Positions 11,730-24,400 of a DNA stretch of 64,000 nucleotides are shown here, piece by piece. A program made the position numbers and the translations under genes. How positions within the stretch are numbered: position 1 is the first letter of the stretch; each line of letters begins with the position of its first letter. The stretch comes from Pachyseris speciosa (taxonomy: Eukaryota > Cnidaria > Anthozoa > Scleractinia > Pachyseridae): positions 177,501 through 241,500 of the forward strand of contig JAEMWC010000383.1 of the NCBI GenBank assembly GCA_016490735.1. Reading direction: 5' to 3'. The notes beneath the pieces were generated by a model. It was not told the origin of the DNA, made no database searches, and saw nothing but the letters and a program-made list of their open reading frames with translations.

Positions 11730-12300
11730 CTTGTTCAAAGATCAAACGATCGTCACCGCTGAAGTGTCCTTGCTACTTGTGGGGGCTCGGTTATTTGGAA
11801 ACGTAAGGGTATACCAACAGCATTGTGTACTCAGGTTTACTGTGGGAAAGCTTATGGCACACCAAAATTTTATGACAGCTTATTTACAAAACAGTAGCTT
11901 TGGTAAAAACTTTCTATTTGACATGATTAGAATTTCTTAGAGAGGGTTTCCACATTCAAAGATCAAAACTGCAACGTACTTTTAATTGCTACTTGTGGGA
12001 GCTCCGTTACTTGGAAACGTTAGTGTATACCAACGACATTTTGACCAGAGTTTTATCGCTGCAGACTTTCGGGGATTCGCAACCTGGGAAAGTTTATAGC
12101 ATACTAAAATAATGTAGCCTCTTTATAAACAGTAGCTTTAGACATTAGTAGTTACTGTACTTTCTCCAGTACCTTCTTTACAGACAATAAGGTTAAGTTC
12201 TATCTGTTTGACACGATTAGAATTTCTTTGAGGGTTTCTATTGCTATTTTCGGGAAAGTAATGTATACCAACGAAATTTTCAAGAAATTCTTAACTTTAA
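11730..12300. repeat. Diverged tandem repeat, about 220-250 bp units
   Basis: Phrases such as TTGCTACTTGTGGG, TTGGAAACGTTAG, GTATACCAACG and GATTAGAATTTCTT recur within this block and again near 14.12, 15.79 and 17.0 kb. They mark an old, repeatedly copied non-coding unit. Confidence 0.65.
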
Positions 12301-12631
12301 CCATGTTAATTTCCTTTGACGCATATATGCTGGAAGTTTGTTTAGCTAAACCCTGCTCATAAAGCAAGTAAATTTGTGTTTTTAATAATAATGAAAACAT
12401 GGCATCAAACAACAAGAAGTGTTGTCAGCAGCAACCAAGTTGCCTTTCGGCGTCTTTCTACCCCCTCTAAGTGCATCATTAAATACGCTACTGGACTGGT
12501 TTCTCCTAAACTACCATTTATAAAAGAAAAATTTCTTGAAAATTTTCTAGTAGCGGTACATCCTCGCTATTTTCATTTTTCGCAGCCATTTGCTCTTGCT
12601 GCACTGCACTGAGGGAGCTGCACTGTAAAGC

Positions 12632-13317
12632 CCTGACCAAACTATCGAACAAAGTTGGATCAAAAATCGAACATTGTTGGATGTGAATGTTGAGATAGTG
12701 GCAAAACACTATCAAACATTGCTAGACAAAACAAGTTAACGGTACAAGCTGGCGCAAGGTTTAATTCAAAACATGGCGCTAAAACAGAAACAAAAAGCGC
12801 TTATGTAGCATTACATATAATGTTTATGGTACAAGAGCTGTTCGAGGACATAAATGACGGTGTCAAGCGAATAAAAACCTCGGTATTGTTACGAGAACAA
12901 GCTGAAAAGGGTATGTTCCATACCGCTCTACAGTTATCATTGCAAGATACACCCGCGATGATTAAGGAGATGATGAGAATGAGACTGGATCAGTTCGCTG
13001 AAATTTTAAACGCTATTGAACCGGACATCTGTAAACAGAGCACCAAAATAGCGATTAGGGATTGGCTAGCAGGGCGAACGTGACTCACTTCAGGATACAA
13101 CTTTGTTAGAAGAGGGGCAAAACACGGCAACATTTTTCATGGAGCAGAATTAATGGACGTCATGTTTGATCAAAAGAAAACTCTATCCAACATTTGATCG
13201 AGCAAAAATTGTTGGACGAACACCATCCAACATGGGCGGCCCAACGATAGAACAATGTCTGATCGAGCAAAGTTGGAACGTTCAATACAGCTTTGTTCGA
13301 TAGTTTGGCTAGGGCTT
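12632..13317 (+). mobile_element. Harbinger-like transposon remnant with TIRs
   Basis: The ends are inverted copies beginning GCCCTRRCCAAACTATCGAA. Subterminal repeats of the form TCGAACA..GTTGGA occur inside both ends. The centre codes for the N-terminal part of a PIF/Harbinger-type transposase. Target duplications could not be read cleanly. Confidence 0.6.
12820..13083 (+). pseudogene. N-terminal fragment of a Harbinger transposase
   Basis: The 87-codon frame contains MRMRLDQFAEILNAIEPDIC followed by KQSTKIAIRDWLAGRT. This matches the region before the DDE domain of PIF/Harbinger nucleases (the xMxxxxFxxIL..I.P.I...T..R pattern). It stops where the catalytic domain should begin, so it is an internally deleted copy. 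Confidence 0.6.
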
Positions 13318-15989
13318 AGTTGTCGCTTTTTTAATTTGCATTACCACATGGAGGGCAAAATTAATGAGAGCTGATTCGTGAAAACACGGGCATTGTTCAG
13401 TTTCTCTTCTTGGAACAACATGACGCCAACTAGATTGCGGTTTCAACAGTGAGATTTTCACGGATGATGGATTTAACTTTCCACTGATGTGTAGAAGAGC
13501 CTGTTAGTACGAGCAAGCATTGCAATTTTTATTCCTCTGAACTTGTCTGAGCTTGGGCTTGCTGAAACACAAAGCTGCGATAAGTTCTCAAACACGGCGA
13601 ATTTGGAGGTTTCGAATGATGCATGTTCTCCGGAAATAAAAGATGTATGTCTTGCAAAATTCACGAGCTCACCATTGAATCGGAGCGCGAAAAGTTACAA
13701 TGAGTTTTAAAAAGTTGAATTTCTCTGATGTTATTTCATATTTGTTACCTACCTCCCAAGAGGAGTTGATGGCAGTTATCAGCGAAATCTATTTCGGGAT
13801 AAAAATTGAACTGATACTCCGGTTACGTTTTAGAACTCGAGCGTTGTCTTGCATGTTTCACAGCAAAGTAATTACTTTTGAGAGTCATTATTTTGTGAAT
13901 TTATCATTTCAACCTTCAATGATATTTTAGAAACGCTTTGGAGAAGTTATATTTATCTGGAAACTGCACGTTATATGGACGCAATTTTGGGTACGACGTT
14001 ATTGTGGACAGTGATTGAAATTTGATAGACTAAGACAGGGTTTGACATTATCTTAGTAGTTATCACGGGATGCTTCATGACTGGATTTATTCGCAACCAT
14101 CAATTGAACATTATTACTACTTGCAGGGGGTTGCTCAGTTGCGAACATATACAATATACCAACGTAATTGTTATGGCAGCTTCCTTACAAATAGTGACTA
14201 CAGTGTTGAGTGCACCGTTTTCGTGCCATGGCCGAAAATTTCGGACATTTGAGCCCGCACAGTAGTAGCGGCTTTTCCTAATCAATATCAAAAATGGCGT
14301 AGGAAATTACAAAGCTTTATACGAGAAGTGATTGAGTTACGGAAAATACAAAGCACAATTAATACCGTTTTTCCGTTTGCCAAAATCGAGCGTTATTCAA
14401 AAACATTTCAGCGATATTGTAGTTAAAAAATCTACCGGAAAAACGAATTCCATACCTTTCTTTCGGAAGGATGTCAATTTGCAATTTCAGCTCCAGTCAA
14501 AACCTTATAAATCAGTGAAAAAAGAAGCAAAGACAATATATTTGCTAGCAAATAATCGAAAATCTTAAGTCGCTATGTAAGTTGCCAAAATCGAGTCAAA
14601 AATAGCAGATAGATCGCTATTTTCAGAATAAAAAACCAGATCTTCAGCTTGTAAACGTACCTTTCTTTTCGGCTGCTAAAAACCGTACAAAGTGAAATAA
14701 GACCACGGGAAGGTCGACATGTCACGCAGATCCACGTCCGTTCCATGAAGAAGAAGACAACAAAGTCTCGCTCTTAGCACCGTATTCTCGCACGCAAATC
14801 CTGCATATTTGGTATTATAAGCAACGTGATTCTCGAGGAGATTCAAGAAAACTAACTCGTTCCATTTCGATGATTATAAAGCTGCGATGTACAATACATG
14901 TAAACCGGAAGCTCGTGCTCTGAGTTCAACAAGCGATATCTCGGCCAAATGTGCCTTAAATGTCCCTCAAAAGGCATCGTTCGATAACTTTTTTCGTGGA
15001 CTTTTGTCCGCCATTGCTCGTTTTGGCAATACCTTCAGCCAGCGGCATTCATTTGACCATAAACATATTTGTATTTCACCCCTCGATCTGCCCTAAAAAA
15101 ATGAGCCAGGAGGTCACTGCTCAAATCAGCGGTTAAGGCCATGACGCGACGGCGTGAATGTAAGTCGCACGAAATTTGTGGCCATGGGAGATTTAAAATT
15201 TGACTTGACTGTCATTTCTTTCATGGGGTTAAGCAGCTTCTTTTCCGAGACAGTTTGGGAGACAAAGTATAGTCCTGGCGTGGTTATATTTACTTTCAGG
15301 GGGTTCACCTTTATTACTGGACATATTCGCAACTATCAACTGAATTTTATTGCTAGCTTCGGATCAGAGGTTGTTTTGTATTTCATTGACATTTGGGTGG
15401 CAGCTTTTGTGCGGACAGTTACCGGAATAAATTTGGCTATCTCTAATTTAGGGAACGGGGAATGAAGCAATTGGGTATGGGGTATGCAAAACAAGGAACT
15501 GGAATCTCTCAATTAAGGATTATTGCACGCGTACTTTCGAAGTTTTCCCTCCCAAACTGGAAAATAATAGAGCAATAAGAGGATTCGTTTCGAAGACGTT
15601 TTTTTAATGTAGAGGACAAATTTTTGTAGAAGAAGGCTCCCTAACTGATCTGCTAAAAAATGATCATACGTTTTTCATCCTGATGAGTCATATTTTTTTC
15701 GAAAGTTGTCGCAACGTTTCAATTTGCCTTTTTAATTCTGGATAGTCATTAGTGGAATTGAGACATTCGAAGACCAAAAGTGTCATTGTAGTTTAATTGC
15801 TACTTGTGCTTGGCTCGGTTACTTGGAAACGTTAGGGTATACCAACGGCATTTTGAGCAAAGGTTTATATCGGACAGAGTCTTAAGTATTTACTCTTTAA
15901 AGCACAGTTTTGACAAAACTAGAACCATCTTCAGGAGTGAGGTCCTTTTAATTTTTTTTTCTAAATTTGCTCGTAACCTTCAACAAATA
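13318..15989. other. Non-coding region with diverged repeats
   Basis: No exon was recognised. Diverged copies of the 11.7-12.3 kb unit lie near 14.10-14.21 and 15.66-15.88 kb, and a partial copy of the 9.94-10.14 kb segment lies at 13.48-13.68 kb. Confidence 0.5.
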
Positions 15990-16961
15990 GGGACTTTAAG
16001 CAAATCGCTACGGCGACCTATGCTACGGCGGCCGGAAGTAAAAAAGCCCAGAAATGAAGCAGTGCGCATGCTTGGAAATGAGCTTTCGCCGTAGCGCTAA
16101 ATCCTGCAACGTGAAGAACTGCCTTCTGGCGTAGTCGCTAATACGTGAGTATAAAAGTTGAATCTCCTCCTATTCTTTGCGGTCACTAGTTTTAAAAACT
16201 AACATAGATTGTTTTTCACTTTATCAAGAAAGTATCTGAAGCTTCTGGTTTTCCAGTAAATACGTTTTCCCTGCGTTTTCTCGTAAAAGATTTCTATCGT
16301 CAGCAGACTGTGCCATGCATAAACATGGCCGCGGAAATACTGCCAGAAAAAACAAAGGCTAGAGGAAAACCGTAAGTACGACTGTTAACAATAAAGCTTA
16401 TGAAATGTCACTGAAGGTTGTTTACGCAAGAATAAAATATCTAAAACGTTGAATTTGTTGATTTCTTGTTAAATACGGCACATAAGAAGAAAAATCACTT
16501 GCAGCGAACTCCGATCTTCAATAGTAGTTTTCTGTTTTGTGTAGAAATCGCCCTCCGATGATGTTTTCTATTAATATTCTTCTTGGCAAACGAAAGATTG
16601 GAATTTAAGTACAGAAATTCTTGCACAAAGTCTCTCTCAAAAGAGGGAAATTGGTTTCTATTTTCAGTGTTTTTGGTTCGCTCTAGATAATCTCGTCCGC
16701 TGTGACAAATTAAGTTTTACAGTATAAAGCAGTACTGAATTCTTCGTCTGAAGTGAAGCCCATATTTTTCTTTCATGTGACAACTACGTTGTTTTATGTA
16801 TTCGCTTCTCCAAAGGAGGTCATAACAGCGAAAGCAAGTGAGCCGTAGTCACTGCTTGCTTAAAGTTGAAATTTGGAGGGCTACGGTGACGTACTCTCCC
16901 GAGGACTCCGCATCTACGACCGCCGTAGTAGAGGTCGCCGTAGCGATTTGCTTAAAGTCCC
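15990..16961 (+). mobile_element. 972 bp TIR element with TA target duplication
   Basis: The termini are near-perfect inverted repeats beginning GGGACTTTAAGCAAATCGCT and extending through CGTAGCG-rich sequence for about 45 bp. TA flanks both sides (15988-15989, 16962-16963), suggesting a Tc1/mariner-superfamily-style insertion. It is inserted in a copy of the 11.7 kb repeat unit. Inside are a TATA-like box near 16148 and an exon-like ATG/donor pair. Confidence 0.7.
16325..16371 (+). CDS. Exon-like first coding exon inside the TIR element
   Basis: After AAAC, an ATGG start opens MAAEILPEKTKARGKP. The frame ends at a consensus donor, CC/GTAAGT. A TATA-like TATAAAAG lies about 175 bp upstream. 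It could be the first exon of a lost transposase or a captured host exon. No second exon was found within the element. Confidence 0.35.
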
Positions 16962-17272
16962 TAATGTTATCGCTGCGGACGTTCGGGGAATCGGTACCGG
17001 GAAACTTCATGGTCCCGACGCAACTTTTATGGCAACTTCTTTGCAAACAGTAACTACAGTATTTACTTTCTCCTGTACGTTCTTGAAAGACCACAAGGTT
17101 TAGTTTGACATGATTAGAATTTCTTTGAGGGGGTTTTTCTTTGAGGGCGTAATGTGTCAGGACCCTCGAAATTTTCACTAAATTTTTAACGGAGTCGAAC
17201 TAGTAAGAATAATAGGGTTTTTCATTTGGCTCACGTACATTTTTTCTGAGATATAAGATAACGATTTGAATG

Positions 17273-18045
17273 TTACAGACATGTTTTTTGCGGAAACTTC
17301 AATCTGCCTTCCTCAGTACAAGGAATTATGGAAAATATATATATATATACATGCAACTTAAGGCCTGTAAATGTTTTCTTGCAGTACACTCGGTTAGTGG
17401 TAGATATGAAACCGTTGTCAATATGGACATCTAAAAAGGACAATTTGTAATCACATTCCTTTTTGGAGTATTTAATATTGGGATGCTGAGAATTAACGTA
17501 CTGCAACAAAGATAAGACATCAGTTTCTTGATGAAAAAGGCAAAACGTATCATTCAACAATGTCGCTAGTAGAGGATTTCTTTCATTGTGTCCCATCAAC
17601 AAGGGCAAGTGGAGACCCCATTGCTACCCCCATCAATTTGTTCGTAAAACGCCCTTTTAAGTAGAAAGCGAGTCCCGTGTGGTTGCAATTGTGAACAGAG
17701 ATCTTTAAGTTCAATAGGAGTTAACTTAATTCCCTGGTTGTTTAATAGAATATAGGAAATTGCTAGTTTAGTGCTTTCATCTAGAGGAAAGTTAGTGAAT
17801 AAGCTTTCAACATCGAAGGATGTCATGAATTTGTTGTGCATTTTTAATCCCTTGATGTCACTTACGAAAGTGAAGGAGTCCTTTGTGTAATTTTCAGCTG
17901 GTAAGTGTTGTGCCCTAGGCCTGTACAGGTACTTGGATAGGTTGTAGTTGTAAGTACCAATCGAGGAGACGATAGGGCGAAAGGATGGAGTGGATCTGCG
18001 TTGTTCACGAGCCTTGTACCTTTTCCATGCGTACCCAATGCTCAC
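17273..18045 (-). pseudogene. Penelope-like element reverse transcriptase, degraded
   Basis: The upstream frame (18045-17596) carries FRPIVSSIGTYNYNLSKYL and TSFDVESLFTNFPLDES, the fingers and motif A region of Penelope-like RTs. It then loses frame at a C5 run (17627-17631), one base too many before the DGVAMGSPL motif B. The next frame (17608-17273) has DTFCLFHQE in place of YVDDTF, then YKLSFLDVHI and KTFTGL, and ends in a TA-rich tract. The YVDD catalytic pair is lost and no GIY-YIG endonuclease was seen, so the copy is dead. Confidence 0.75.
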
Positions 18046-18299
18046 TACATGTTCGAGTCGTGGAGGCTACCATTCAATTCGTTCAAGTGGCACGACTCGT
18101 GGTTCGACATTTAATGTAGTCGCAAATCGTATAACGATACAATACAGTTACTTCTATGATAAAGCGTTCCAATCCCCCGGATACATGATCGTCTACATAT
18201 ATATAGTAGCGTTCCCGCCAAAAACTACAGTCCATGTCTCGGATGTGCGACCCAGGCCTTCACGTTCATTATTACACGACCCGTTCCATCAGTGGAGTG

Positions 18300-18400
18300 G
18301 TGAAAGTGCATTTCGTCAAGTAATACACCTTGTAAACTCGTGCGACTCGCGCAACTGATGGAACTGCATCTCATCAAGAAAGGGACTCTCTGTCAGCTCG
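18300..18400 (-). repeat. Inverted single unit of the 19.2-19.6 kb minisatellite
   Basis: The reverse complement reads GATGAGATGCAGTTCCATCA and then CGAGTCGCACGAG, matching the minisatellite unit on the opposite strand. Confidence 0.6.
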
Positions 18401-19190
18401 TACGAGACGGAAAAATTTCCTTCGCCTCTTCCCACAACACCCCGCGCGCCTCAACCCATTGTCGTATCCAATCTTCTCTCCCCACAAAACACGTAAATAG
18501 CGACTGGGTACGAGTCTGGGGAAGTGATATGTTTTAAGCGAGAAGCCCATGCATGGAAGCAAATTAAACTACACACGTAGACAACACAAAATAGTGCGTT
18601 TACAGAAAACAAGACGAACCCGTGCAATGAATACTTCGTTCTATAAGCGTGTGCAGGCAAGTGATACGTTTTAAGCCAGACGCTCACAGAAGCAAAACTT
18701 GTTTTGTTCACTTCCATAGGACTAAGAAAATAATTCGAACTTTTACAATGGAATAAATGGCCTAGTTTGTAAAATAAATAAGATGCGATTAGCGTAGTAG
18801 ACAGCTACGCGATGTCTGCACTGCGATTCTCGTGACACGTAGCGCAATCGAAATCGCCGAACACAATCGCACTTGGCGGTTTTCGCAAGTCGTAGCGATC
18901 GATTGGCGTATAAATAGTTCAGTCTGTCACCGGATTAAAAGGCGAAGCAACTGAACCAACAAGCGCAGTAGATTTTCTATCTTTGTAAATTCAGTAGGGA
19001 GACAATTTGTGGTTTGCATTCTTCAACTTGAAGATCAATCATCCGCAATCATACCGAAGTTCGTTATCGAGAACAATTTTGAAAACGCATACGCTGAATG
19101 TAGACGTTTGATTCAGCTTAAGGTCAAGAACAATTTTAAAAAATATAAAGTATAAATTAAAGTGATTCAAGTGAAACAGTTTCTCCAGTA
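18401..19190. other. Non-coding region with diverged duplications
   Basis: A phrase pair, GAAGTGATATGTTTTAAGC (18.52 kb) and CAAGTGATACGTTTTAAGC (18.66 kb), shows a local duplication. A TATAAATA box near 18.91 kb follows CGATCGATTGG. No gene was recognised. Confidence 0.4.
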
Positions 19191-19199
19191 GCAACTTTT

Positions 19200-19600
19200 A
19201 AAGAATCAAACGAAACGCCTTCCTTACGAGATGAAGTTTCATCTGTTGCACGAAGTTTACGAGTCGTACGAATGTCAAGCCCTTCTCTAATGAGATGCAA
19301 TTTCACCAGTTGAACGAGTTGCACGAGTTATACGAGCAGACATGGCCACTTCCTTAAACTTGGACTGAAATATTCTAAATGGCTATAATGAGATACAGTT
19401 CACCAGTTTCTCGATTTGTACGAGTTGACAAAGCCCCTACCTTATTCTTGGGCTGATATATTTCAAGTGTCTATAATGAGATACAGTTCACCAGTTGCAC
19501 GAGTCGTACGAGTTGACAGGGCCACTTCCTTAAACTTGGGCTGAAATAAACTATGTGTCTAAAATGAGATACAGTTCACCAGTTGCACTAGTTGTCCGTA
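19200..19600 (+). repeat. Minisatellite, about four units of 87-101 bp
   Basis: The core ATGAGATACAGTTCACCAG begins at about 19.29, 19.39, 19.48 and 19.57 kb. It is followed by CACGAGTCGTACGAGTTGAC and then CTTCCTTAAACTTGG. Confidence 0.8.
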
Positions 19601-20180
19601 ATTTTACCTTGTTTTATGAATTCGGGCCGCCTGACGAAACATCGTTCGCTTAAAAATTCCACATTCCCGCGGGGTTGTTCGCAGTACTGAGAGTTTGATT
19701 TTTATAATACTGCATGAGGCTTTTGCTTTTCTGACTTTGGTACTTTGCCACATTTTTCCCAGCTTCAAATCTTCTCCAGTCTTCATTGCAATTACATTTA
19801 ATGGCGTTTGCCATGAACTGCTCCCTCTCTATGATTAATAATGGTAATTGCACTGAGTGGAGTGCAATTTGGTCTGAAATCATACGCGTGATTTCAAAAT
19901 CGATCGAGTGCGCAGCAGCATTCAGTTTTTGTCAATATTAATATTTATTTATCATCTTCAGGAAACCCGAGGTGTTCATTTTGATAGGTTAAAGAAGGGT
20001 GCGATTCAGAGAAAATAGATGGTGCGATTCGTGAATAAATTGCACTGTTAGAGCCAATCAGATTGCATAGATCACCAGTGATTTCAAAACGGGTGTAATG
20101 AATTTCATTATTGGAGAAGTGATTCAGGGTAATGTTTTTTATTTCTCACCCTTCTGGCTCTCAGGTCGTGCTTCTTTTCA
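19601..20180. other. Palindromic MITE fragment in non-coding DNA
   Basis: The block at 19.84-19.91 kb (GGTAATTGCACTGAGTGGAG, then ATCATACGCGTGAT) is related to the complete palindromic element at 37.50-37.67 kb. No gene was recognised. Confidence 0.5.
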
Positions 20181-20360
20181 GTAAATGGCACAGTTGCCCA
20201 CCCCTATATAAACTTTTGGAAAAGGTCCTTTAATACTTCAATGTGTATTTGTAATTAAAACAGCTGTTATTAAGAGCTACAAAATCAGCAATAGGTATGT
20301 TAAATGGATCTAAACTGAAGACTACAGCTTCACTAGACATTTTGCCTTTACTTTTAATTG
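20181..20360 (-). repeat. 3' flank of secreted-gene unit, copy 1
   Basis: AAATGGCACAGTTG, TTAAGAGCTACAAAATCAGC and ACAGCTTCACTA match the sequence downstream of gene copies 2 and 3 (29.25-29.40 and 32.87-33.03 kb). This ties the region to gene copy 1 at 24.85-25.35 kb, from which it is separated by the MULE-like element. Confidence 0.7.
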
Positions 20361-21017
20361 CAACGTCCCCTTACAATAATCAGTACTTGGTTTTGTTGAT
20401 GCAATTTATGAAACACACAGACCAACAGCTTACTAACGCCGTTTTCACGCTTATAAATAGGTATTCTGGATATCAGTTTACTATACTACTATTATTATTT
20501 GTAAACTTGAAAATGAAGTCAAGATATAGATGGCTTCGAAACGTCGATTATTCTCGCTAAATGTTATTAGTATATACCACACAAGTGAATAGTGCTTTTC
20601 GCGCGCTCTGTTGGTCAACTAGGAGATGATTAGCAAGTACTATTCACCTCCAAGCAGCCGGTACGCGAGATTTTCGACCGCTTTTCGGTATATTGTCACA
20701 CATAAAGCAATGTTTAGGTCCTCTTATTATTCAGCTTGAATGAGTTAATTATTATTTTAGTAACAGATAAAATATGTGCGGAAGACCTTTATGGGCATTT
20801 AAAACGTTTTGAAGCACATTAAGGTCGCACGCGATTATTTTCACCTACTTTTGAAATAAAACAATAGATTGTGTTTGTCATGATAATCAGTAGAGTTCTG
20901 TATCAAAGTTGGTGCATACTAATTAGCTGAGCAGGACTGTGTATCAAAAGTTAATGCGGCAGTTCATTTGTATTGGGGTTTACAGAGGTGTACATGTGAC
21001 TCAAATACTACCCGTAG

Positions 21018-21184
21018 ATAGACCGATATCACATTTCTGATGAACAATAGATTTTGCCTGTCCAGACTCGTCATCAGGATGAGTTCTAGCTCCCATTGGA
21101 TTAAGATCCTTTGTGTTTGCTCGTTTTGTGGACGAGGCTGGACGGACAAATCTATTGTTTACAAGAAGCGTGATATTAGTCTAT
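21018..21184. mobile_element. Short foldback MITE-like palindrome
   Basis: Arms of about 55 bp (ATATCAC, AACAATAGAT, TGTCCAG and CTCGTC on the left; the inverse on the right) enclose a spacer of about 55 bp. The element is non-coding. Confidence 0.6.
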
Positions 21185-21408
21185 TGGTCACAACTCTTAT
21201 GAATTTTACAAATAATAATAAAATTTAGCAAGAATAATAAAAAACAAAACTGTAATTACTTGGGGCTAAGCACTCAACACTCAGTTTAATGTTCTTTATC
21301 CTTTTCATTTTCGTTTTTAAAGCGTTCATTACTACGTCTTTAATGTTGACGGAAATGATGAACTATCCTACCTTGTTTATCTCTTGTTATTTACTGCTGC
21401 TAGAGGGC

Positions 21409-24400
21409 CATCCTCGGAGACCCAGGGGCAGAGAGTCGGGTTGGGACGAAGATTCGGGACGAGCGAAAGTTTACAAGACGGACAGGGGAGCCCCTGGGAA
21501 CATTTCTTTATCGGACTCGTTCCAGAAGCCATTGAAATACAGTTTTCTGATTGGGCGGAAATTTTCTGGCAAGGAATTTTTTCTGCCCAATCGGCGATCA
21601 GCTTATATATCGCACTCCTTTCGTGACTTCTTATACCGAGGGTCAAACGTCCAATCTGCTGTCAGCCATATTTTCGATCGCTGTATCGACACCTCGAGGA
21701 AAGTTATGGTGGAAAGGGGCCTGCAAAACCCAGATATCGATAAATTCAACTTTTACTCAAGTAAAAATCACTTGTAGGGAACTAGAAAAATCAGGATGAA
21801 GACCGATCGCAGGTATCTTAAACTTCACGCGAAGAATTGTTGACAACTCGGCCACAATTGTTGTTGTTTGGTATCAGCTATTGTTTTTCTCTGGTTCACT
21901 GACAGGCAGTGGGCCGCTCCTGAAACTTTTCGGGGCGATGGAATATCTGTTGCACAGGCCAGGCAAGTTTACCGATCGGGCGAGTGAAACGCAGCCGTTG
22001 AATTTTGTTTTGCTCACGAAATCGAACCGTCCACTGCTTACAATCGACTCGAAGTCGCGTCTCAGCTCAGCTCAGCTCAATTTCGAGAGAGACCTTGAAA
22101 TGGCCTGAGAAAATCCAGTTTAAAATAATTTACCCGTAGTCATGGTTATCTCTCCATCCACTTATATTATGACAATCATGAAAGACCAGGTTGGGCTTGA
22201 AGCCGGCTGCTTTTGTGTGGAAAAGCCGAAATCACAAACCAATTTATCAAATCAAAATCAGTTCCCAGTATTCTGACATTCTCTTGCATACAGATGCCAT
22301 TTTGACGTTGATGTGAGTTCAGATTGTGCTTTTAAAATAGGTGATTACCTTGGTTATAGAGTAAGACTCGAATAGAAACTACTCCAGTGTTCTGGGGGAA
22401 AGGAATGGAAAATGGCATGTATTATGTTAAGATGAAAACAGATTTTTACAAAAGTCATCACTCTTATGAGCATATAGACACTTAATGTTTTTGGTAGAGT
22501 TAGCATAATTTTTGAGACCTTAGCAGATTTGTGGCAGATGTTTTGCATGGTAATTGGGGTACGGTATTAACCTGATACCTTTTGTAGCATTACAGGGCTT
22601 TCATAGCTCCTAAGAATTAGGCAGTGTGATATGGTATTGCTGAACATCTTGTGCAATACACTTAGTATGATTAGCCTATTACAGGTGTTTCAGTGAATGA
22701 TGTTGGTAAACTGACTTGTGTTTTGGGAAATTGTTTGTGTTTTGAGAAACTGTTTCAAATTATGGGAAACTGATTTTTCTTTTGGTAAATTGATTTGTGA
22801 TTGACCCTTTTGAGCAAAGTGAAAGACCAACAGATAACAGATGGACAATTAAATTTTAAGAATAATTTTAAATTTTTTTGTACCCCCTCTGAAAGTGAGG
22901 GTGTAATTTCATCTTGGGTATACTCATTGGAAATTTCATTTAGTACAAGGTAGGCTTCACCTGAAGTGCTGGCAGCTGGCTAAAAAGTGGCTTCCTGAAA
23001 TTTTGAGCCACCTACATTTCAATGAAAAGTTTCCAGGCTGTTTAAATTCTCATAAAAAAGCCACCTTCTTGTTAGATTCCAGTCAGCTACTCTATAACCT
23101 AATAACAACTCTGATGACATAAGGCCTGTGACAAATAATCACTACAATATCCAAACAGATTACATGTACATTGGAAACTTGAATTTAAAGTTACATCTCA
23201 CTATCACGAAAACTTCTGAACAAACAAAAAATAAATGAAATAACAATCCCCTCTAGTTTTATTTTATTGTTTGTTTTGTTTCCACTTTATCTAAAAGGGG
23301 ATATCTTACTGAGAAGCTACTAAATTTTCTTGTGTGAGTGACCATGTTAACATATTTTGTAATTGTATTCAGGTTATGGGTATTGTTTGTGTGTAATGTT
23401 CTTTAATTTGAAACCTACCTTAAAATAATTTAACTATACTTAGCCATACCATTTTATCAGCCTAACTGTTTGACTCAGTGAACTGTATAGTTGAGAATGA
23501 TTTGCCAATAGGTGGTTATCAAGGGTCTTTCGGCACAAATTGCATTTACACTATCTGAGGAACTGAAAACATGGTTCCTTAATTAACTGGAAGCATTCTC
23601 TCATGTTTTAAAAATTGTCAAGGAAAAGGGCAGTGACAGGAAGAACCAATTCTAAAATTTGTGTGGTCTCACGGGAGAAATCAAGTCCTTTCCTGGTGTA
23701 CCACTGGCTTAGCAATCACAGCAACTACAGCTGCATCATGCAAAAATGGAATTTAATAATTGTTATATTATGGATACACTTGAGCGTTTATAAAGACAAG
23801 AGTGCATACAAGGCACTAAACATCCTGCATCAACTTGTAAACAATTTTATCTGAAACTTTGAAACCTAAACGTTGCAACACAGTCAACATAATGTAAATG
23901 TTTCATTAACTTTTTAACTGAGCTCAGCATCACTGTGGTAAAGGAGTTCATGGAAAGCTTGTGCAAATTACCATGCATCTTGCGTGTACAGTACAACACA
24001 ATTACCAATTATTTTTAAGGCAATCTGCATATTTTTATGCACACCTTGGGAAGAAAAGCATATTGGCCAAATGATACCATTCAAAAAAATATGAAAACCA
24101 AAACATTGCAATAGATCATAGTGGAACTGTACACTTTCTGTAAGGCCTTTCTGTGGTCTCTCTCGAAATTGAGTTGAAACCGTCGATTCCAAGGTTCGAT
24201 TTCGTGAGCAAAAAATTAAACCGCCGAGCTGCGTGCTTCTCGCCCGATCGGCAAAGTTGTCGGGCCCGTGCAACAGAAATTTCATCGCCCCAAAGAGTTT
24301 CAGGAGCGGCCCACTGTCCGTAAGTAAACCAGAGAAAAAAGCCCAAACCAAACAACAATGATCCTTACGACAGAAAGAGACCGAGCTACGTGCTGTTCTT

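Noticed and set aside
15666..15710. Second hammerhead-like string (CTGATGAGTC ... CGAAAG)
   Set aside because: Stem II has essentially no pairing, stem I arms are not complementary and stem III would start with a G-G mismatch. It also recurs as ordinary repeat sequence at 11.65 kb.
22120..24110. Transposase or captured gene inside the MULE-like element
   Set aside because: No frame over about 80 codons with any recognisable motif was found.
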